From Karstenula rhodostoma CBS 690.94 (taxonomy: Eukaryota; Ascomycota; Dothideomycetes; Pleosporales; Didymosphaeriaceae): a stretch of 64,000 nucleotides of DNA. The stretch covers positions 94,824 through 158,823 of the forward strand of contig MU001509.1 of assembly GCA_010093485.1 (NCBI GenBank), in the 5' to 3' direction. Below the pieces are notes generated by a model. It saw nothing but the letters and a program-made list of their open reading frames with translations, made no database searches and had not been told where the DNA came from. Below are positions 10,825 through 23,176 of the stretch, piece after piece (the stretch's first letter is position 1; each line of letters begins with the position of its first letter). Position numbers and translations under genes: made by a program.

Positions 10825-12532
10825 ATGCTCCGAAACTCTGGACGTGGGCTTATTGCCTGCATTATTGCGACACTGCTCGCCACTACCGAGGCATCTGCCC
10901 TGCCATCGGTCTTCCGGAACACCTCGCCCCGTGCGACCAAGCTCAGTGCTGAGCAGGTCGGCAAAGAGCTCATACCCACTCTGTCGACTACTGCTGCTGT
11001 CTACACCTCGGGTGACCCTCGTTGGGCTAACGCAACTGCACGCTGGCAGACTTGGAACTACCCCAACGTGCAACTTGTCATTGAGCCTGGATCTGAGGCT
11101 GACGTGCCAAAGATCGTAAGTGTTGGCCCACTGTAGGGCCTTGGCCTTGTCAAGTATTCGAAATTAACATTCTCAAAGGTCAAATATGCGAACAGCTACA
11201 ACGTTCCCTTCTACACTAGGGCCACCGGCCATGGTTCCACCAAGACCCTGGGAAAATTCACTGGTATCGAGATCTCTATGACGCAATTGAGGGGTATGAC
11301 TATCCTACCTGGCGAGAAGACTGCTCTTCTCCAGGGTGGTGTCTTCGGCAAGGAAGTCATTCAGTTCATGTGGGACCGAGGGTTCATGACCGGTAAGGAA
11401 ATTCCTGGTATCAAATTGAGAGATTTATGCTCATTGCTCTCACAGGCACGGGTAGCTGTGGCTGTGTCTCCCTGCTTGGCCCCGGCCTTGGTGGTGGTCA
11501 CGGTCGTATGCAGGGACGCCACGGTCTCATTCTCGACCACTTCGTCCAGCTCAACGTCGTCCTCGCTGATGGATCCACCACTACTGTTTCGGAGAAATCC
11601 AACCCTGACCTCTTCTGGGCTATGAGAGGTGCAGGTCACAATTTCGGTATTGTGACCAGCTTTGAACACAAAATCTTCCCCCGTGACGGCGACCTCTGGT
11701 ACAGCAAGATTTACACCTTCAACTCGACCAAGCTCGAAGCTTTCCACACCGCATTGAACGAACTGGCTAAGAAGCAGATTCCGGAGATCATCAACTGGTC
11801 CATCTACCTGTTGGACCCGTCTGTCAGCACCACAGAGCCTGTCATCCACTGGGCTTTCGAATACATTGGCGGTGACGCAAATCTGGCCAAGCCTTACCTG
11901 GCACCTTTCGAGGCTTTGAAGCCGATCAACTCTGTCGAGCAGTTGCTCACCTACCCTCAAATCCCAGTGGCCGAGGGTACCCACGCCGAAGGTTCTCTAT
12001 GCGAGAAGGGTGACCAGCGCATGCAAATGAACGCTGGCCTGAAGCAATACAACGTCACCGCTCAGCGCCAGATCTTTGAACTGTACAAGAAGAACATCTT
12101 CTACGACCCGGCCATCCAGGGCTCTGTCATCGTCATGGAGGGTTACTCGATCCAGGGTGTTACCGCTGTTGACCCTGCAAGCACGGCATACGCTCTGCGT
12201 GATGACGACCTTCTTTGGTGCGTATATCTGTTCATCAATTTCTAATTATGAGCTAGCATGTACTAATATGACTGAACAGTGCCGCCATCATCAGATACCA
12301 CCCTAACCCCAAGCTTGACGCCTTTGCTATCAAGTGGGCATCGGACACACGTAACATCTGGAACGCGGGTCAGCCCACGCGCAAGTTGACGACTTACACT
12401 AACTATGGCTTTGGAGACGAGTCGCTTGAGTCCCAGTACGGGTACGAACCTTGGAGACTCACCAAGCTCCGCGCTCTGAAGAAGAAGTTCGACCCCAAGA
12501 ACAAGTTCTCATACTATAACGGGATCAACTAG
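10825..12532 (+). CDS. Secreted FAD-linked oxidase, berberine-bridge-enzyme family
   Basis: Predicted secretory flavoprotein oxidase of 509 residues that oxidises an alcohol or amine-type substrate using O2. Exons are 10825-11115, 11179-11392, 11446-12217 and 12280-12532. A signal peptide covers about residues 1-25 (IIATLLATTEASA). The FAD_binding_4 domain has ATGHG with His115 and TGSCGCV with Cys173, the two positions that carry covalent FAD links in bicovalent members. LGPGLGGGHGRMQGRHGL and MRGAGHNFGIVTSF follow. The BBE C-terminal segment ends YYNGIN. I took the first ATG (10825), which places the signal peptide at the very start. Such enzymes are common tailoring oxidases in fungal clusters. 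It is the one clearly secreted enzyme of this cluster. Confidence 0.92.
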
Positions 12533-13722
12533 GCGCCATTAAACAGGTGCTAGAAGGAAAGTGATTTTGTTTCAGGTTTTGGTTTTCATTGTGTGTAGAT
12601 GTGTCAGGTGTTGGTGTTCATAGTAAGTAGTGTCAGTGTGTGCTTAGATCGTAAACTTGTATATAGAACAATGGAGCAGTATACATGCGGAGCTGGAACC
12701 ATCATTGATCTTGCCACGGGAATCTTCTAGTGCCCAGAAACATGCGCGGACGTCCGCGCAAGTCACAAACCCGGTGACAGGCGGACATACATGGAGTTGA
12801 GTGGCCAAACGTAGCTTCTATCCGCACTTCGCGAGCAATCGATAGAATCCAGCAGACATCGTATCGCCGGTGACCGAACAGCTTGGCACACTGGCTTGCT
12901 ACATCTCAGATAGTATGAGGTGCTTTGCGGCGCAGCCGTGGGCTTGGCAGTGGTTCGAGAGGTTGTTAGCGCTGCAAGCGGCTGGAAATCTTTACCTTGC
13001 ATGCACATCTTACTGGTCGCTTTCTTCCCGGTCATGCAGACAAAGTCGCTGCCAATCCGAAAGCTCCCGGGACTGTGGCTTACGCCTTTTGCGCAGATGG
13101 GCATCTACAGAGGTATTGGTGGGGCCGAAACAGCAGGCTGGCCTTGTGCCGCCCATTTCATGACGTGGCAACCGCGGAAGTTGTCGCATGCAACCACAAG
13201 ACCATCCATCTGCCTGGGCGTGCATGTTGAAATCGACTTGCATTACCGTTCATGTCCGCTTTTTACTAGAAAGATTATCAAGCTTTGGACATGCATTGTG
13301 CAAGACACAGCCCTAGCGACATTGAGCCCTCCTCTACATGGTTGCTGGTTGCAAAAGCTGACACGAGCTAGATGTAATAGGCTGTAACATGATCGCATCA
13401 TGAGCCTGGTGTCAGAAAACACGCTCTTTGTCTTGCGGCGTGGTTGCGGACGTGCTTATGCTGCAGACAAAGGACCCCATATCGGGGAATCGTCTAGGCG
13501 AGCCGTCGGTGACCGTAAGCCTGAAAAGGCCTAGCCGTTCCTCACCACAACAACGCAACAGTACAAAAAGGATGCTAAGGGTCAGTAGATTCGAACCAAC
13601 AACACAAGTGCTTGCAAGTTGCATCTTTTGCGCAAAACTACAACTCCCTACTCGCCCACACAAAACCACCAAGAGAATTCTGATCGTGTCAACAATCAGA
13701 AAACCACACCGCACGCGCAGTC
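12533..13722. other. Intergenic, no gene seen
   Basis: 1.19 kb. Frames of up to 155 codons around 12763-13387 on both strands overlap each other and show no domain, signal peptide or splice pattern. A TTCGAA-centred T-loop lookalike near 13590 was examined and rejected as a tRNA. Confidence 0.5.
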
Positions 13723-14902
13723 ATGCCAACAATCGTGGGAAAAGAGGTTGGGCCAATTGGTCTTGGTCTCATGGGTAAGAAAACGTAACATACCGCTGAA
13801 TGTGCTACATACTTACACTCTTGGAAGGATTGACATGGCGCAAAGACCCGATCTCCACAGAAGAGTCTATCAAAGTCCTCAAGGCCGCGCTCGACAATGG
13901 AGTGAACCTGTGGAACGGCGCCGACTTCTACGGCCCGCCCGAGGCCAACAGTCTTGTGTTGCTTGAAAAGTACTTCGCCAAGTATCCCGAGGATGCTGAC
14001 AAGGTTGTGTTGAGCATCAAAGGTGCATCTGGAGCTGGTATTACCCCTGATGGAACGCCAGAGGGTGTGCGCAAGTCCCTCGATGCCGCCATCGCTCAAC
14101 TCAATGGCCGAAAGAAGATCGACCTGTTTGAGCCAGGACGTATCGACCCAAACACTCCTCTTGAGGTGACATTCAAGGTGTACGAGGAGTACGTGCAGAG
14201 CGGCAAGATTGGCGGTATTGGACTTTCTGAAGTCAAGGCGTCGACCATCAAGGCTGTTTCCAAGATCACCAAGATTGCTTGTGTTGAGGTTGAACTCTCC
14301 CTGTACGTGCATCGCTTTCTTCGGATTCGCTATACTACACAAGCGATCCCCTCTACTCCCCTCTCAGGCAGTTTTAAAGGCAACTTCCAGCTTTTTTATT
14401 CGGCACCGACAATGCCCGCATATGACAATCTTACTGACTACCTCACAGCTTTTCTCTTGATGTTCTCGAGAACGGTGTTGCCGCCGCCACTGCCGAGCTT
14501 GGAATACCTCTTGTGGCATACTCCCCGTTGAGCCGTGGATTCCTGTCCGGTCAATTCAAGTCGCTGGACGATATCCCCAAGGAATCACTCCTACACCACT
14601 TCCCTCGATTCCAACCTGATGTTTTCCCCCTAAACCTACAGCTAGCAGACCAGGTCGCTGAGATTGCGAAGAAGAAGGGCGTCACTGTTGCGCAGCTTGC
14701 AATCAATTGGGTGGTAGCACAGTCTCGCAAGGCTGGTGTTACCATTATCCCTATCCCTGGCTCTACCACAACCGCTCGTGTGCAGGAAAACTCGCAGACC
14801 ATCAACATCACTGATGCTGAGTTGGCGGAGATTGAGGAGACGCTAAAAAAGCTCCCAATTAGTGGAGGTCGTTACCCCAGTTTCGTTCCAACCGAGGGTT
14901 AG
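13723..14902 (+). CDS. Aldo-keto reductase, pyridoxal-reductase-like (AKR8 type)
   Basis: NADPH-dependent aldehyde/ketone reductase of 326 residues. Exons are 13723-13774, 13828-14302 and 14449-14902; the last intron (146 nt) is longer than the others in this cluster. The barrel start carries LWNGADFYGPPEAN, where the family's usual catalytic Asp position is Asn, as in the pyridoxal-reductase branch; the Tyr is kept, and the Lys lies in VVLSIKGA. GLSEVKAS, AYSPLSRGFLSGQF and the cofactor-binding IPIPGSTTTARVQEN follow in the normal order. It could be a general pyridoxal reductase or a cluster enzyme. Its position between the FAD oxidase and the exporter favours a role in the pathway, but this is inference. 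Confidence 0.9.
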
Positions 14903-16340
14903 AGTTCCTTTTGAGAATGTGAAGGGACCAGTGTTGCGAAGGTGATCACGAGGGCCTGGTACTTGCATGGGGCTCGTAGTGCAATAGCTATCGCAGGTTT
15001 AATAAGCAATATTTTGTACAAAGTTGCCCGTCGTGATGGGACACTTCACCCCGCGACTGATCTCAAAGATCACCTGGAGGCGTGATGTAAACCGGAGGGG
15101 CTGGTCTGAAAGGACTCCCTTTCCTTAGCATCCGGGTATTAACATTCAGTGCACGAGCCTGGAGTGACGATATATGTATACTCTGCAAGTCCCCGGCTTT
15201 GACAACGCAATCAATCATTCCATCTCTCGAGATAATTTTCCACTGGCTGCGCCAACCCCTACACCGGGGACCGTGCATTCGTTTCCTTTTAGGCTTGCGG
15301 AGCGTGTTGTGGTAAGCACTGCCCAGCAGGTCTGGGCATTTTCTTGGAAAGGTTGCGTTGGGAGTGATGCTGGGGCCCACTTGTCTTGTATGTGGTGACT
15401 TGCACGCGAAGGAGTCGCTTACGGGTTCTGCGGTGATAGGCTCGGCTGTTTCGCTATCGGAAGTCGGGCACGAGCTTGTAGGCTTCCGGTCTGACCTATG
15501 GACCAGGTATGACGATGTACCGCTGGAAGGGAACAATCAGATATTCGACCAAGTTGTGTTAAGGACTCACTGGACCCGGGCACTTGGGTGAATAGCACCA
15601 GAGGCCGCCAAACTTTTCCGTTGTACGCACTAAGCCGGTCGGGTATACAGTAATTCTAGGTAGTTTGATTTTCCGGGAAAGATGCCTACTTCAATTGAGG
15701 CCATCAAATATCGCGATTCAGAATACTCCTCGCGGTACTTTGGTGGTTCGGATTGGCTTTGACTGATCGACGTCAGGTTAGCATTCTCCTGTCTCGGCTT
15801 GTTTTCATGTGTTCTTTAGGTAACGTTCGTGAAAATACAATGGTTTGACGAGAGGTGCTGTTGAGTAGGGGTCAGTGCAGGATTCTTTTGGTGTAGCCGA
15901 ACATTCGGCTCGAACATGAGCAATGCACCATCCGCAATGCTGCAGGTTCCATCTACGGGACGCTCAGCATATCGTGATCCAGGAACGATGGCGCTAACCC
16001 CACAATATCGGCAAAGACCATGATTCACACCCGCGTGACAGATGAATCATCGCGTCGGGACGTTTTTCCGGAGCACGTGACCTCCACAAAAGCTTGTCTT
16101 CATCTAGTGAAGAGTCACTCTACGTCAAGTAGCCTCCAAGCGGTGCCAATCATTACCAGGCTGGTTATAAGTACCGAGTGCAGGTCCAGATCGCGCGTCG
16201 AAACGTGTGGCTTGTGTAAGGTCCCCGCACCTCGGATATGGAATCCCGCCATTCTGGACGGCACCAGCATGTTTAAGATGCTAGGAATACTCGTCGAAAT
16301 GTGGTATCCCAGAAGAGAGAAGGATCGGTCAGTCGTCAAA
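14903..16340. other. Intergenic, no gene seen
   Basis: 1.44 kb. A 157-codon minus-strand frame at 15063-15536 and a plus-strand extension of the transporter frame back to 16020 look like chance frames with low-complexity composition. Probably the promoter region of the transporter. Confidence 0.5.
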
Positions 16341-18226
16341 ATGTCGTCCGACAAGATGCCAACGTCTCATCAGGAGAACATCGACACCATTTCGACTTCG
16401 ACACCATCCAATGACCCAGAAAAGGTATATGCAGATACAGCAGTCGGCGCGAATCTTGAGCTGGACGAGAGTGCGCTGCCGCCCGGATATTTCCGCTCAA
16501 AGTTCTTCGTAGGAACGATGGCAGGTATTGGGTTGGGATTGTGTGCTGGTGTAGCTGCGTTTGGATATGCAGCGCCCATTCTAGGCATCATCAATGCGGA
16601 CATCGGACCTGTGAGTCTCTTTGTGGGGCTTTCACGGAACCCAGTAGCTAACTCAAGCCAGGATCCAAACATTACATGGGTGGCTCTCGCGTACACGCTC
16701 ACTTCCGCTGTCACCCTCACCATCATTGGGCGCGTCTCTGATATTTTTGGACGTCGATGGGTGTTTGTTGGAGGTGCTGCCCTCGGTGTGATCGGCAGTA
16801 TCATTGCCGCAACTGCGCAAAGCGTTAATACCCTCATTGGCGCGACTACTATCCTGGGCATCGCTGCCGCTACGCAACTCTCGTACTTTTATGTCATGGG
16901 CGAGCTCGTCCCCATGAAGTATCGCCTCGCTGGAAATGGCTTTTGTTATCTCTTTTGCATACCAGGATCTGGAGTTGCACCGCTCGTCTCAAATGCATTC
17001 ATCGTCTACCAGCCGAAGGTCGGATGGCGCGGCTGTTATTATGTCCTCATCGGCATCGAACTTGCCTCTTTCCTCTGCTGGTTCTTTTTCTACCACCCTC
17101 CAACATTCCGCATGAAACACGGACAGCAAGCTTCCGTCGTTGAGTATGTTAAGAAGTTCGATTATGTCGGCACTACACTGTACACAGGAGGCCTTTTGAT
17201 CTTCATGATGGGGCTCAGCTGGGGAGGGTCGGTGTATCCATGGGCTTCGGCATCAGTCATCGCCACAATCGTGCTCGGGTTCATCGCACTGGTAGCGTTC
17301 GTTCTGTGGGAATGCTTTGTCGACTTGAAGGAGCCGCTGGTGCCGATGCACATCTTTTCAAACTACTCCTGGAATGCGTCGGTCCTTCTGACTGGACTAG
17401 GTGCATCAGTATACTACGCCTTCGCGATCGTGTGGCCTTCCATGGTTGCTGTTCTCTACAGCGATGGTGGAGTTATGGCAAGCGCAGCATTGTCCTCGTT
17501 TGTCGGATTATTCATCACCATCGGGCAGATTGTGGGCGGCTTCGCGGGCAAGAAGATAGGGCATCTCAAATGGCAATGCGTGATCGGGATCACGCTCGGG
17601 GCGATTTGCTTCGGGTCAATGGCAACCTGTGGCGTCGGTACAAAGGCGAGGGCTTCGGCGCTTGTTGGTGTAGGCGTCTTCTTCATCGGCTGGACCGAGG
17701 GTGCTGCGATCACCATCGTTACGCTTGCGGCGAAGGATCAGTTTGCGCTGGGAACTTCTGCTGGTGTGGCGGGCTCGATTCGCTTCCTCATCTCGTCCAT
17801 CGCATCCACTGTGTAAGTCTGCCCTCTTTTGTCATTCGCTGCACTGCTGACCTCTCAAGCTACTCCGTTATTCTGTCCAACAGACTTGCCACAACTATTG
17901 CAGCTCAGGTGCCAGCTGCCGTCATCGCTGCCGGGCTCCCAGCCACCTCAGTCTCGACGTTTATCTCGGCATTTTCTGTCGGGACCTCCGCATTCGAACA
18001 AGTCCCAGGAGTGACGCCAAAAATCCTCGCAATCGGTACAAACGCCTATCAGCATGCAAACGCAGACGCATATCGAACCGTTTTCTTCTCGAATATTGCC
18101 TTCTCCGGAGTGGCAATCGTCTGCAGTTTGCTGCTCCCGAACGTGGACCATTTGCTTACCGGACAAGTAGCTACGACGCTGCACAGCGGGCGGGATGAGG
18201 ACCATATCGTAGGTGAGAAATCGTGA
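16341..18226 (+). CDS. MFS exporter, TRI12 / 14-TM (DHA2-like) family
   Basis: Plasma-membrane drug:proton antiporter type protein of 587 residues, likely to export the cluster product and protect the cell. Exons are 16341-16610, 16662-17812 and 17884-18226. Intron 1 is 51 nt with no in-frame stop, so retention would only insert 17 residues. About 14 hydrophobic segments are visible. The A-loop motif GRVSDIFGRRW lies after TM2, and GMxxG-like motifs (ELVPMKYRLAGNG) follow. The TRI12-type layout (long N-tail with YFRSKFFVGTMAGIGLGL, C-terminal IAAQVPAAVIAAGLP) is clear. I chose ATG 16341 over the in-frame upstream Met at 16020 because the upstream part has no family resemblance. It closes the visible PKS cluster on the right. 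Confidence 0.92.
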
Positions 18227-19100
18227 AGGTAGCATCGTTTTCGTAGAAAACTCTAGCTGAACTGTAATGGAATCTTTCAAGCTGCCTCGGTTCAAGCTTT
18301 CTACAGTGCCCGGGCTGTCTGTCGCTGCGCCCTTCTCGGTTCTTGGCGTCATCGCAGCACTGCTGCCGGTTGCTTGCAACTGACCATGCTGTATCAGTGC
18401 CGAAGCCATAGAGCTTGATCCGGACTCGAGACACAATGGAACTAGGATAGGAGAGACAATATTCAGATCAGCCAACCCTGAATAACAATGTCGTGTCTCA
18501 CTGTAGCAATAAACATTTTGGCAGTACGCACGCCATCACCACATTGCCGTGAGGGTTCCCATGCACGCCGGATATCAGCGTAACTTGTGCCTCAATGAAG
18601 GTTGTCGAGTACAGCCAATGTTGGCGTTGGCGGCTGCCTATCCCGCCCCGTCCCGCCTGCCGTTTGCAATAAATATAGCAGGAGCGCTGTGGAGTAAGTC
18701 GAGACACTCTTGCGATCCCAAGCCTGAATTTTTACCTCCCCAATGACACATTCCATCGTCTTCCGGCACGGCGCCGCTTGCGTGGCATCATGGCTCTGCG
18801 CCCCCGAAACCATACGCCGGCCAGCAGCAGACCTCTTGGCCTGTGCTATGCACAGAAGGCCGGTCTCCAGTATTGGAGCAACCCTCCAAGTCTCTCTCGC
18901 GCCCACTTGCTCCTGCTTCGCCGCTTGTATCCATGCACGTCCCTTGCGTGGTTCACCGAGAATTTCGGTCGTGAAGCAGAAAAAGCCAATGTCCTCGACC
19001 TCCAGAGCCCGCCTACACAATACTCTCAGTTTCGTCGCGTGAGCTCCCCAGGTACGCCCATTCACCACGATTTAAAGTGGGGACCCAGCCGCACAACGGA

Positions 19101-19108
19101 ATATATAT
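19101..19108 (+). promoter_or_regulatory. TATA-like element
   Basis: TATATATA about 120 bp upstream of the ATG at 19224, in a plausible core-promoter position for the F-box-like gene. Confidence 0.4.
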
Positions 19109-19186
19109 AGCTGGACGCTGCGTCTCCAGGTCACCCTCATCGAACAGTATCCAGCTCCTAACCGTACTCCGACGTTCCTCCAAAAG

Positions 19187-19208
19187 CCGCCGCCGCCGCC
19201 GCCGCCGC
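19187..19208. repeat. GCC trinucleotide run
   Basis: Seven successive GCC units in the predicted 5' untranslated region of the gene starting at 19224. A simple-sequence repeat prone to length change. Confidence 0.8.
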
Positions 19209-19223
19209 CACCACCAGCCGGAC

Positions 19224-20767
19224 ATGTCGTAAGGAAACCCTGTGGTGTGCAGACATTAAGCTGACGAAGGGTCCCAGTGAACAAATCGAGGCCAAGTTGC
19301 ACGATGCGCAGCCCAGGGAGTCGCTTCCTGAGATGCCCACGGAGGTCCAGATGCGCGTTGAGACGCAGCGCAGTAGGGCGACGCTAAGGCCCGCTCCTCT
19401 CAAGCTCGAGGGTACCGGCTTCGATGAACAACCTCGCATTGGGTGTGTATCTCCATCTGTTGATTCGGGAAGACGTGAACTGACAGACTGCAGCCCTCTT
19501 CCGCCGACTCCGCTCAACCCGACCGCTCGCAAGCGCAAAGCCACCCCGATGGTCTTGGAGAGCAACAAGCCATACTATCAGCAGAAGAAGCGAGTGGCTA
19601 TCAAACAGCGCTCTCCCACCATCCCAATCGCGAATCGAGTTGGTGCCAACAGGCGTATCGGAGTCAATGACCTCGCGATCACCATGAATGACCAAGGCGC
19701 AAACATGGTGGACGATATTCCTTTCCCATTCATGGAGCTGCCCGGCGGTGAGTGTTGCCTGTCCGCTGCTTCTAAGATTGGCTAACGAGTAGCAGAGATC
19801 CGCAACATGATCTACGCATACTGCGCAGACATGTCTACAAGGCAAGCGCTCGTCATCTACCTGCCAAAGACGGGCACGTTACGCTCCAGTACCCGACAGG
19901 TCCGAGCTGCCCCCGGAAAGTATCGCGAGCTTGACGACTCAGACAAGAAGAGGAGGGGACGGAAGGTTGCATTCGAGGCTGCTCCCACACAGGTTGCCCC
20001 GAAGGAGTCCAACCGACCGTTTGTTGGTTTAACCCAGGTCTGCCAGCAAATCCGCAAGGAGTTCTACCCAGTGTACATTGCGAACCAGGAGATTGGCATG
20101 GATCTAACCAACACGTCCAAGTATATGGAGACGTTCTTCAACCCGAATGTTCCTCTCTCCTACGCAGACGTCTTCGACCCGAACGGCAAAAACATGCCCT
20201 TCCGCGGCAACATCACAATTGCGGTAGCTGAGAAGCCTCTACCGATTGAGAGGGCCGTTGGCTGGATTGACGTCCTTCCCCTCTTGGACACTTGGGCCAA
20301 CTCAGCTCACATCGAGGCTGGCTTTGGTCGTTACTCTCGGCATGACTACCGTCCCCAAACAGATGGCGAGGCCAAGGATCTGTAAGTTCTGGAATTGGGT
20401 ATTCAATATGGATAGTAGTCGCTGACGATATGCCAGGTACCGTCTCTATGGCCGCAGGGTGCGTCCGGACCGCTCTTGTACGGAGATGAACAAGATGTGG
20501 CGCGTCATTTTACGCCATCGCAAGCTGGCCGCTGTCCGCGTTCATCGCCAGCCAGGTGGTCAGGACAAGGCCTATTTCCACCTCATCTGGAAACACGCGC
20601 ACCGCGAGTCGTGGATGACGGGCAAGCATTCCGCTATCCCGGGCACCGTGGATGGCCGCGCTACGGTCGGTAGCTGGCTGTGGAACCTTGGCTTCGATGA
20701 GATGGAGCACTTCGAGGTCCGCGTCGGTGCTGAGCAGCGTCCCGGAGAGTTCCGCTTCAGCAACTAG
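19224..20767 (+). CDS. Hypothetical protein with F-box-like LPGEIRNMIY motif
   Basis: Unrecognised protein of 446 residues. Exons are 19224-19228, 19278-19442, 19494-19747, 19796-20381 and 20437-20767. The first coding exon has only 5 nt (ATGTC), followed by a 49-nt intron with GTAAGG donor, CTGAC branch site and CAG acceptor. Splicing this way gives MSEQIEAKLHDAQ and keeps frame throughout. The N-terminal third is basic and disordered. The middle has LPGEIRNMIYAYC, the F-box-like start seen in a large group of fungal proteins of unknown role, and GLTQVCQQIRKEFYPVY, the typical companion segment. F-box proteins usually bind Skp1 and select ubiquitination targets; that role is inference here. 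Gene structure is well supported, function is not. Confidence 0.8.
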
Positions 20768-21808
20768 GCGTAGGTGCGCTTTGGGTCGTTCTGCCTGGTT
20801 GTCTCTTTCAAAAAGTGCCCTAGTCGTGACCTTGGTATTACCCACTGCGGCCGTTACGCGACCTTGTCTGGGTGTTGAAGACGACCAGAGGTTGACGACG
20901 CTAGCTTCTCGCGGTTATTGATGTGGTTGCCCTGATTTCAGACGCGGTGCGATGGAGGCGGTTCCCCTGGCGGTGTTTTGACAAATCTACGATTCGATCT
21001 GGAGGCTGGAACTGGTTTGAATACTCATGCTGCCAAATAGCGCTTGCATTAATTTGGGCAGACATGTCGAGATGGTTGTAGCGACCATTTTGACGGCGCC
21101 TTGGGACTCTCTTGATTCTGGATAACTCATCAAATGCATATACCTTTCTCTCTTGCTGGCCCCTTCGAAGATGGATGCGTTCTGGATGCGCATTGATACG
21201 AGTCGTGCTGCGTCCCTGCGCTCTGGTGTTTCGAATCCGCCTGTTTCGATCGCTGCTGACGTTGTATCGCAGGCTTTGAGACGCAAGTCGGCGTGGGACC
21301 TGATGGGGTCCAGATGGGTTACGCCCCTCGGGTTGCGAGTAGGAGGCCCAATTTCGCTAGCGCGGCACGCACCCCCTTCCTCACTGCAACCCAATTCAAC
21401 GCCAGGGCATTACGACATTGAACCGGTACCTCATCGACTACCTCTCCCCACAATGTGCATCTGACATGGGCGACCACACGCGAGTACACAGTCGACACAG
21501 CGCCAACTGTGTGACACGCACGCGGGCGCCAATGAAACAAAAACTGCATCAAAATGCGCCGTCGAACGGCCGCTTCCAGACGCGTCGGCGAATCAGGCAG
21601 GTGTCAACATTGCGGCCACAAACAACGAGCCGCTTCACGGTATCTACGAGGCTCGGTGCGGGTGTTGCAACGAAATTCCGAGGGGGTCTCAGCGCTGGCG
21701 TGGTCCTCGACCGGTGAGGTCATCGACTAGGGTTTGGGACCTGTTGCTACCCCAGCCCGCTCTGTGTCTCTGTCTCGGTGTCTCCTAAACTGAACGTAAA
21801 CGTCTGCC
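20768..21808. other. Intergenic, no gene seen
   Basis: 1.04 kb between two genes in the same direction. The frames of 99-135 codons on both strands show no family feature. Confidence 0.5.
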
Positions 21809-23176
21809 ATGGATCCGCCGCCCAGGAGGCATTCTCGCGCCTCTCGCTCGGTGCACTCGGCCACGCACTTCTCAGAGCCGCCGCTGCACCCGGTGAGGGA
21901 GCACTATTGGGACGACGACATGTCTACGCGCCCGAAGAGCATGTCCGACTTCCAGGCCCTGATCGACGCGTCTACCCCGCTGAATGCGCTGAACGGGCAG
22001 GGCCTGCCACGCAAGAAGCCCAGTATCTCGCTGGCTGCCGGCCTGATGATGACCTCGGAGAGCCCCAGGAACTTTAGCAGGCCGACCACGCCCGCAACCG
22101 CCCCCGCTGCCCCGGCCGGCGGCCCGTGGAGCGAGAACCTGTTCTATGCGTACGCGCAGAAGGTATACACTGCTGTACCCGACCCCTTTGCTGTTCTTGC
22201 ACCCGTGCGACGGTTGAGCTGACCGTGCCCTCCGCAGAGCGACTATGCCCAATCCGCTCCCTTCGTCCTCACATTCGCCTCCGCCCTGGTCGCCGAGCAG
22301 TGGTGGTCCCTCGTCCAGCGCGAGTATCCCGAATCCTCACGGCCCGGCCCGCAGCTCTTCATACTCAAAGGCGACGACATGCAGGAGCAAATCCAGGACA
22401 ACCCCAAGTTCTTCCATCTGCGAAACAGTTGGTTCTACACACCTAGCGACGGAGCGACAGCCCCCATCCCTCTACAAGACTACCGTGGCAACCCCGTCGC
22501 CGCGCCCGAGCCCTCTAGAGACGGGGAAGAGAAGGCAGAGACCAGCGCGTTCGATTTGAAGGGCCTGGAGTCGACGCTGAAGAAGATGGCCGCCATGATC
22601 ACCGAGAACACGCAATCGATCCGCGCCCTTTCCGTTGCGCAATCCACCGGCCTCCAGACAATGCAAGAGATAAACGAATCCACCTCCACCCAGATCAAAG
22701 CGCTCGCCGACAACCAAGCTGCTCTCCAGGCCATCGTCGACCAGAACGCCTCCCACTACATTGCACTGTCCAACTCTACCTTCGGTGCCCATTCTTCCAT
22801 GCAGAATGTCCTTCAATCCAACGCCAAGCAGATTGAAAGCCTCGCGCGCGGTCAGAAAAAGTTGGTGGAAACCTGCGCAGATATGATGCACAGCGTTGAG
22901 AAGGTCGGCGAGGCAATGAAAGAGGTTGGGTCGGATTCAGCGAGCAACGCAAGCGTAATGAGGGAGACAGAGAGGAGCATTGGGACCATTGTCAACCGCA
23001 TCCAGCCTCCGCCGCGCAAGTTGAACAGGAGGGTCAAGGGCGTGTGGTACGAGTACGATGACGGGCCGAATGGCGCGTCTCAGCTCTCGGGGTCCGTGAC
23101 GCCGAGGAAGAAGGTCACGATGTTAGATACGCCGCCGAAGACGCCGAAGACCTCGTTGAGCGCGAGGACTACTTGA
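21809..23176 (+). CDS. Hypothetical protein with C-terminal coiled coil
   Basis: Unrecognised protein of 430 residues. Exon 1 is 21809-22162, a 75-nt intron spans 22163-22237, and exon 2 is 22238-23176. Residues 1-110 are rich in Ser, Pro and Arg and look disordered. The segment just after the splice junction is aromatic and helical (QSAPFVLTFASALVAEQWW). Residues of roughly 220-370 form a long Gln/Glu/Ala-rich heptad stretch (TLKKMAAMITENTQSIRAL and onwards), suggesting a coiled coil or oligomer. The tail is basic with TPRKK and TPPKTPK, candidate proline-directed phosphorylation sites. No signal peptide or membrane segment. Clean reading frame and splice sites make it a real gene; I cannot give a function. 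Confidence 0.8.

Larger units (their letters stand above)
18227..19223. other. Intergenic, likely cluster boundary
   Basis: 997 bp with only overlapping short frames. A TATATATA box lies at 19101-19108, about 120 bp before the next start, and a GCC triplet run (about 19187-19208) lies just upstream of that start. Confidence 0.5.

Noticed and set aside
13580..13610. GGTTCGAATC T-loop lookalike on the minus strand
   Set aside because: TTCGAA is a palindrome and common by chance; the flanking stem has a mismatch and no A box or matching acceptor strand lies upstream.
15063..15536. 157-codon minus-strand frame
   Set aside because: Low-complexity composition, no start context, domain or splice partner.
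16020..16340. In-frame N-terminal extension of the TRI12-type transporter
   Set aside because: The extension has no similarity to the family and the Met at 16341 gives the usual hydrophilic N-tail.
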